Shown here in pieces: positions 35,099 to 38,122 of a stretch of DNA of 38,122 nt. The notes under the pieces were generated by a model that was not told where the DNA came from, did not search any database, and saw nothing but the letters and a program-made list of their open reading frames with translations. Numbering within the stretch: position 1 is the stretch's first letter; each line of letters starts with the position of its first letter. The position numbers and the translations under genes are program-made. Origin of the DNA: Balneolaceae bacterium (GTDB lineage: Bacteria > Bacteroidota > Rhodothermia > Balneolales > Balneolaceae); assembly GCA_007134085.1 (NCBI GenBank), contig SLLL01000088.1, forward strand, positions 1 to 38,122, read 5' to 3'.

Positions 35099-35830
35099 TC
35101 ATATCATATATGAACCGCCATTAATATGAAATGTGGAGCCGCTCATATGTTTTACATTTCCTCCGGCTAAGAACAGACATAGTCTTGCAATTTCATCAGG
35201 TTGCGTCATTTTATCAAATGCGGAATCTTTTGTGAGATGTGCTTCTCCAAGAACCGAAATTGATTCCTTCGCCATATCTGTTTCCACAAAACCGGGAGCA
35301 ATGGAATAGGCAACAATCCCCTTCCGGCTGAAACCCCGCGCAATACTTTTAGTGAAGGCAACCATCCCCCCTTTGGACGCTGCATAAGCCGCATACTCTT
35401 GTTTATCTCCCCTGTATGCAGCTCTCGATGCAATGTTGATGATAATCCCTTCGCTCCCATTTTGCACGTGCTTATTGATGAACCATTTTGTGATAAGTGA
35501 TGATGACCTAAGGTTCACCATCATAGTTTTATCCCACACGTCAAGCCAGTGGTTGTCATCCGAAGCAAAATCTGCATTATGGAAGATACCTGCATTATTG
35601 ATCAGTACATCAGGGCAATCCTTCTCAATAACCGGTTTGATGGTGGAAATCAAATCACCTTCTCTGGATTGATCCGCTTTTAACCCATCAAAATTCGATG
35701 ATGAATTTAAAACTTCCGAAAATTTACCTTTTGTCGAAGTACCTGTTACTCTGAATTTATTTTGAAGTAAAAGATGTGCAATTTCAAAACCAATACCCCG
35801 GGATGCGCCGGTAATAAGAACGTGTTTCAT
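35099..35830 (-). CDS. Short-chain dehydrogenase/reductase, FabG-like
   Basis: 243 residues of the classical SDR fold. The nucleotide loop TGASRGIG (7-14), NNAG (78-81), and the catalytic S135, Y149 and K153 (YAASK) are intact. The C-terminal part AYSIAPGFVETDMAKES and GSTFHINGG are typical of 3-oxoacyl-ACP reductase-like enzymes. The substrate cannot be told from the sequence: fatty-acid, sugar or other ketones are possible. A candidate -7 box TATCTTTG lies 33 nt before the ATG, suggesting a separate transcript from the suf-linked genes upstream. Confidence 0.9.
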   Translation of the reverse strand: MKHVLITGASRGIGFEIAHLLLQNKFRVTGTSTKGKFSEVLNSSSNFDGLKADQSREGDLISTIKPVIEKDCPDVLINNAGIFHNADFASDDNHWLDVWDKTMMVNLRSSSLITKWFINKHVQNGSEGIIINIASRAAYRGDKQEYAAYAASKGGMVAFTKSIARGFSRKGIVAYSIAPGFVETDMAKESISVLGEAHLTKDSAFDKMTQPDEIARLCLFLAGGNVKHMSGSTFHINGGSYMI

Positions 35831-35863
35831 AGTGTATGCTTGCCTTGCCTGATTTATTTACAG

Positions 35864-35871
35864 CAAAGATA
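35864..35871 (-). promoter_or_regulatory. Candidate -7 box (TAnnTTTG) of the SDR gene
   Basis: The minus strand reads TATCTTTG, 33 nt before the ATG at 35830, a full match to the Bacteroidota consensus TAnnTTTG. The spacing to the start is the same as for the boxes before htrA and the DAHP synthase gene. Confidence 0.4.
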
Positions 35872-35882
35872 ACATCTGAAAC

Positions 35883-36386
35883 TTACTTTTTCCTGTAAAC
35901 GGGCACGTTGGAGCACGCCTCGCCGTACATAAGCTTTTTAACGTGTGGAAGGAGTTTTTTGGTAGCATACATATAAACATCTGCAGGAACTTCCATCTTA
36001 CTACACCCTTTCAGAAGTACAAAACGACCTTCAAATTCAGACCAGTCTTTCTCATCCAGCTTTAATTTAAAAATCTGGGTAAATGCCTCATCTCGGTTCC
36101 CGAAAAGCACATCTTTAGCAAATTCTTCCGCATGTTGTACAACAAGCATATATGCCCATTTTGGCAGGATTGCATCAGTTGAACAGTAAACAGCAAGGTA
36201 TTGCCCGCTATACTGTTCCCAGTCATGCTTTTCCATCGTATCCCGAAATTCCGTCTCTTTCAGGATCAAGCCATGAAAAAGAAAATCTTTTAGGTCGAGC
36301 TCTGCTACTTTTACACCATGTGCAAACTTCTCGAGATCAATAGTTTCGAGTTTTGAAAGCTTAACTTTGTTTACAATTTCGGACAT
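35883..36386 (-). CDS. DUF2480-family protein linked to Fe-S assembly genes
   Basis: About 167 residues from the ATG at 36386. The DUF2480 pattern is clear: NKVKLSKLETIDLEKF, DLKDFLFHGLILKETEFR, HDWEQYSGQYLAVYCSTDAI, LPKWAYMLVV, FVLLKGCSKMEVP, then MYGEACSNVPVYRKK at the C-terminus. Conserved Cys in YCST, KGCS and EACS could bind metal. The family is found mostly in Bacteroidota next to suf genes, as here, but its biochemical role is not established. The frame extends upstream to an ATG at 36497 through a heptanucleotide repeat that encodes DSRLKTQ units; that extension is not conserved family sequence, so the shorter start is used. Confidence 0.88.
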   Translation of the reverse strand: MSEIVNKVKLSKLETIDLEKFAHGVKVAELDLKDFLFHGLILKETEFRDTMEKHDWEQYSGQYLAVYCSTDAILPKWAYMLVVQHAEEFAKDVLFGNRDEAFTQIFKLKLDEKDWSEFEGRFVLLKGCSKMEVPADVYMYATKKLLPHVKKLMYGEACSNVPVYRKK

Positions 36387-36403
36387 GGTGGTTGAATCTT
36401 TTG

Positions 36404-36462
36404 TCTTGAGTCTTGAGTCTTGAGTCTTGAGTCTTGAGTCTTGAGTCTTGAGTCTTGAGTCT
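36404..36462. repeat. Heptanucleotide tandem repeat (TCTTGAG x8 plus partial)
   Basis: Eight perfect head-to-tail copies of TCTTGAG (36404-36459) and a partial TCT lie 18 nt before the DUF2480 start codon. Two inverted copies, CTCAAGACT at 36556-36564 and 36570-36578, lie ~95 nt beyond. The unit length is not a multiple of three, so slippage shifts the frame of the upstream-extended ORF. Confidence 0.9.
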
Positions 36463-36584
36463 GTAAGAAAAATTTGGTTTAAGTAATTTAAAAGCAATAC
36501 AAAAGTTGACAGCCGATATACTTATTGAAAAATTTTTTGGTCTTAATTCTCACGACTCAAGACTAAGTTCTCAAGACTATCAAA

Positions 36585-36920
36585 TTATAAAGAAAACGAT
36601 TCGCCGCAGGAGCAGCTGCGTGTTGCATTTGGGTTGTTGAAATGAAAACCTTTTCCTGTTAAGCCATCAGTGTAATCGAGCCTTGTTCCCGCCAGGTAAA
36701 GGAAACTTCTCATATCTACCACAATTTTAATCCCATGATCTTCGAAAAGTTTGTCGTGCTCATCAACTTCATCGCTGGAATCAAAATCGAGATTGTAGGT
36801 AAGCCCTGAGCAGCCCCCGCTAACAACCGCTACACGGAGCGGGCGGTCATCCGGAATATTTTGTTCCGACCTGATCTCTTGTATACGTTGAGCTGCATTT
36901 TCACTTATGGCTAATGACAT
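36585..36920 (-). CDS. Iron-sulfur cluster assembly protein, SufA/IscA/ErpA type
   Basis: An A-type Fe-S carrier of 111 residues. The three conserved cysteines are C37 (in SGGCSGLTY), C103 and C105 (in SCSCGESF). A-type carriers receive clusters from the scaffold and pass them to target proteins. It lies 28 nt downstream of the Nfu-type gene on the same strand, with sufS next upstream, so it is the third visible gene of a suf operon. Whether it is SufA or ErpA cannot be decided from the sequence; the suf context favours SufA. Confidence 0.94.
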   Translation of the reverse strand: MSLAISENAAQRIQEIRSEQNIPDDRPLRVAVVSGGCSGLTYNLDFDSSDEVDEHDKLFEDHGIKIVVDMRSFLYLAGTRLDYTDGLTGKGFHFNNPNATRSCSCGESFSL

Positions 36921-36948
36921 TTTACTACTCCTCTGTCAATTTGAATTT

Positions 36949-37500
36949 CTATACGGATATCACCTGAATTTCAGGGTCAATACGCTTCACCATACTTTCA
37001 ATGGCATATAGAGTACCGGTTGAAGCTGTTGGACATGTACCGCAAGCTCCCTGATAGTGCACCTTAAGGCGGTTTCCATCCAGGCCAATTATTTTCAAAC
37101 CACCCCCATCAGCCAACAAATAAGGCCTAACCTGTTCATCAAGCATTTGGTTAATTTGAATCAGGCGCGGATCGTCGGTTTCCTGTACCTCTTTAGAAGC
37201 GTGCACTTCAGAATCTTCTTCGATATCGAGCTGTGGTTTTGCTTCTCTGATGGGCGGTGCCAGTTTTCTCAACAACTCCGACCAAACAGCATTACCATCC
37301 TGAGTAACCGTGATGTATTTATCCACATAATAAACGTTAATCACATTTTCGATGCTGAAAAGTGCTTTGGCAAGTTCATCATGCTCTGCTTCGCCGCTGT
37401 TTTCGAATGACCTGGTAACACCATTTGTTAATGGCTCGGCGAGTACAAACCTCATCGCGTCAGGATTTGGAGTACGTTCTATTTCTTTAATCTTTGGCAT
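36949..37500 (-). CDS. Nfu-type Fe-S scaffold/carrier (Nfu N-terminal domain + NifU C-terminal domain)
   Basis: 183 residues in two domains. The N-terminal Nfu_N-like domain (1-85) begins with RTPNPDAMRF, the signature of this family. The C-terminal Nfu domain (about 113-183) holds C153 and C156 in GACGTCPTAS, the CxxC that holds a 4Fe-4S cluster between two subunits. A charged linker (EEDSEVHASKEVQE) joins them. It probably carries clusters from the SufBCD scaffold to apoproteins. It lies between the partial sufS and the A-type carrier, with 38- and 28-nt gaps. Confidence 0.95.
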   Translation of the reverse strand: MPKIKEIERTPNPDAMRFVLAEPLTNGVTRSFENSGEAEHDELAKALFSIENVINVYYVDKYITVTQDGNAVWSELLRKLAPPIREAKPQLDIEEDSEVHASKEVQETDDPRLIQINQMLDEQVRPYLLADGGGLKIIGLDGNRLKVHYQGACGTCPTASTGTLYAIESMVKRIDPEIQVISV

Positions 37501-37538
37501 AATAAAATGGGTTCAGTTTATAGTCTCTTTTTGATTTT

Positions 37539-38122
37539 CTATTCGAAAAACGATTTAGCATAACGAATGCCATCAGTCAAGCGGTCAACATCATCGTGGT
37601 TATTGTAAAACGCGAGTGATGCCCTTGCTGTTGCCGGGATATTGAACCGGCGCATAATTGGTTGTGCGCAGTGGTGGCCAGTTCGCACGGCTATTCCCTG
37701 CTTATCGAGAATGGTGCCTATATCAGATGCATGAATATGATCAAATACAAATGATGCAACCGATGCCCTGTTTTGGGCCTCACCGATTAATCGTAAGCCA
37801 TCTATCTTTCGTAATTCATTTACTGCATATTCAACAAGTTGAGCCTCGCGCTCTTCAATAGCATCCATACCTATCTCAGAGAGATAATCCACCGCTTCGC
37901 TTAAACCGATGGATGCAGCTATTGGCGGGGTACCCGCTTCAAACCTGAATGGCACCACATTATAGGTCGTTTCCTCAAAGGTTACCTTATCAATCATGTC
38001 GCCACCACCGCGATAAGGCGGCATCTCATCAAGCAGATGTTTCTTGCCGTAAAGAATGCCAAAACCTGTAGGGCCACACATTTTATGGGCTGAAAACACG
38101 TAGAAATCGGTATCCATATCCT
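37539..38122 (-). CDS. sufS: Cysteine desulfurase SufS, C-terminal part (truncated by window edge)
   Basis: The open frame continues past the right edge; an ATG at 38117 is internal. The visible ~194 residues start just before the pyridoxal-phosphate lysine (in FVFSAHKMCGPTG the K is PLP-bound; here YVFSAHKMCGPTGFG). The active-site cysteine lies in RTGHHCAQPIM, the SufS pattern (group II desulfurase), and differs from IscS. It provides persulfide sulfur for SufBCD, probably with SufE or SufU. Upstream suf genes are expected outside the window. The downstream gene order is Nfu, SufA type, DUF2480. Confidence 0.94.
   Translation of the reverse strand, partial: DMDTDFYVFSAHKMCGPTGFGILYGKKHLLDEMPPYRGGGDMIDKVTFEETTYNVVPFRFEAGTPPIAASIGLSEAVDYLSEIGMDAIEEREAQLVEYAVNELRKIDGLRLIGEAQNRASVASFVFDHIHASDIGTILDKQGIAVRTGHHCAQPIMRRFNIPATARASLAFYNNHDDVDRLTDGIRYAKSFFE

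Noticed and set aside
36404-36462. CRISPR array
   Set aside because: The units are 7 nt head to tail without spacers.
36387-36497. DSRLKTQ-repeat N-terminal extension of the DUF2480 protein as real protein sequence
   Set aside because: It is the translation of the TCTTGAG tandem repeat, is absent from the family pattern, and a good start (ATG 36386) follows it.

Overview
The window looks like a chromosomal piece of a Balneolota/Rhodothermota-type member of the Bacteroidota-Chlorobiota (FCB) group, with Balneolaceae as the best guess. Pointers are a type IX secretion plug-like lipoprotein (DUF5103), a DUF2480 gene beside suf genes, a class II DAHP synthase, a Hanks-type kinase fused to TPRs, mostly weak Shine-Dalgarno sequences, and three TAnnTTTG-like -7 boxes 32-34 nt ahead of start codons. 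This assignment is inference from gene content; there is no rRNA in the window. Almost everything is intact single-copy core or near-core coding sequence. No prophage, CRISPR array or transposase gene was seen.

Layout. 1-876 (-): start of a large outer-membrane-type protein that runs off the left edge and opens the window. 1161-3734 (+): receptor-like Ser/Thr kinase with TPRs. 3942-4394 (-): small secreted protein. 4861-5397 (+): macrodomain protein. 5512-9622 (-): S1/P1 nuclease followed by a proteostasis group (CbpA-like DnaJ, HtrA, Hsp20), with clear terminators after htrA and hsp20. 9839-11236 (-): class II DAHP synthase, divergent from uvrA (11666-14518, +). 14697-21437 (+): an unknown exported or membrane protein, then secD-secF-STAS, a strong terminator, and purA-RuBisCO-like protein-cupin. 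A tRNA-Gly(GCC) follows. 21843-23198 (+): a Y-family polymerase gene converging on a minus-strand block (folD, NtrC-type regulator, dacB, ptsN; 23214-27513). 27514-29089: an AT-rich accessory stretch with a 139-bp near-palindrome and a GIY-YIG/DUF4357 gene. 29090-34297 (+): ccmB-holB-dapF-DUF5103 lipoprotein-serine-hydrolase-like pseudoenzyme, followed by an inverted-repeat element and a small membrane protein. 35099-38122 (-): an SDR oxidoreductase and the tail of an Fe-S assembly operon (sufS partial, Nfu, SufA/IscA-type, DUF2480).

The most interesting candidate system is the RuBisCO-like protein gene (19880-20992), which overlaps a cupin gene (20985-21437) by 8 nt and sits 5 nt after purA. 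In Rhodospirillum rubrum a form IV RuBisCO (5-methylthioribulose-1-phosphate isomerase) and a cupin (methylthioxylulose-5-phosphate methylsulfurylase) feed methylthioadenosine carbon into isoprenoid synthesis. The cupin here shares motifs I recall for that protein. The coupled pair therefore suggests an MTA-isoprenoid shunt or a related sugar-phosphate salvage route in this lineage. Other points for a second look are a terminator ending 8 nt before the purA start codon, a serine-hydrolase-fold protein whose SxxK motif reads TTAN, an in-ORF heptanucleotide repeat before the DUF2480 gene, and two inverted-repeat (MITE-like) intergenic elements.
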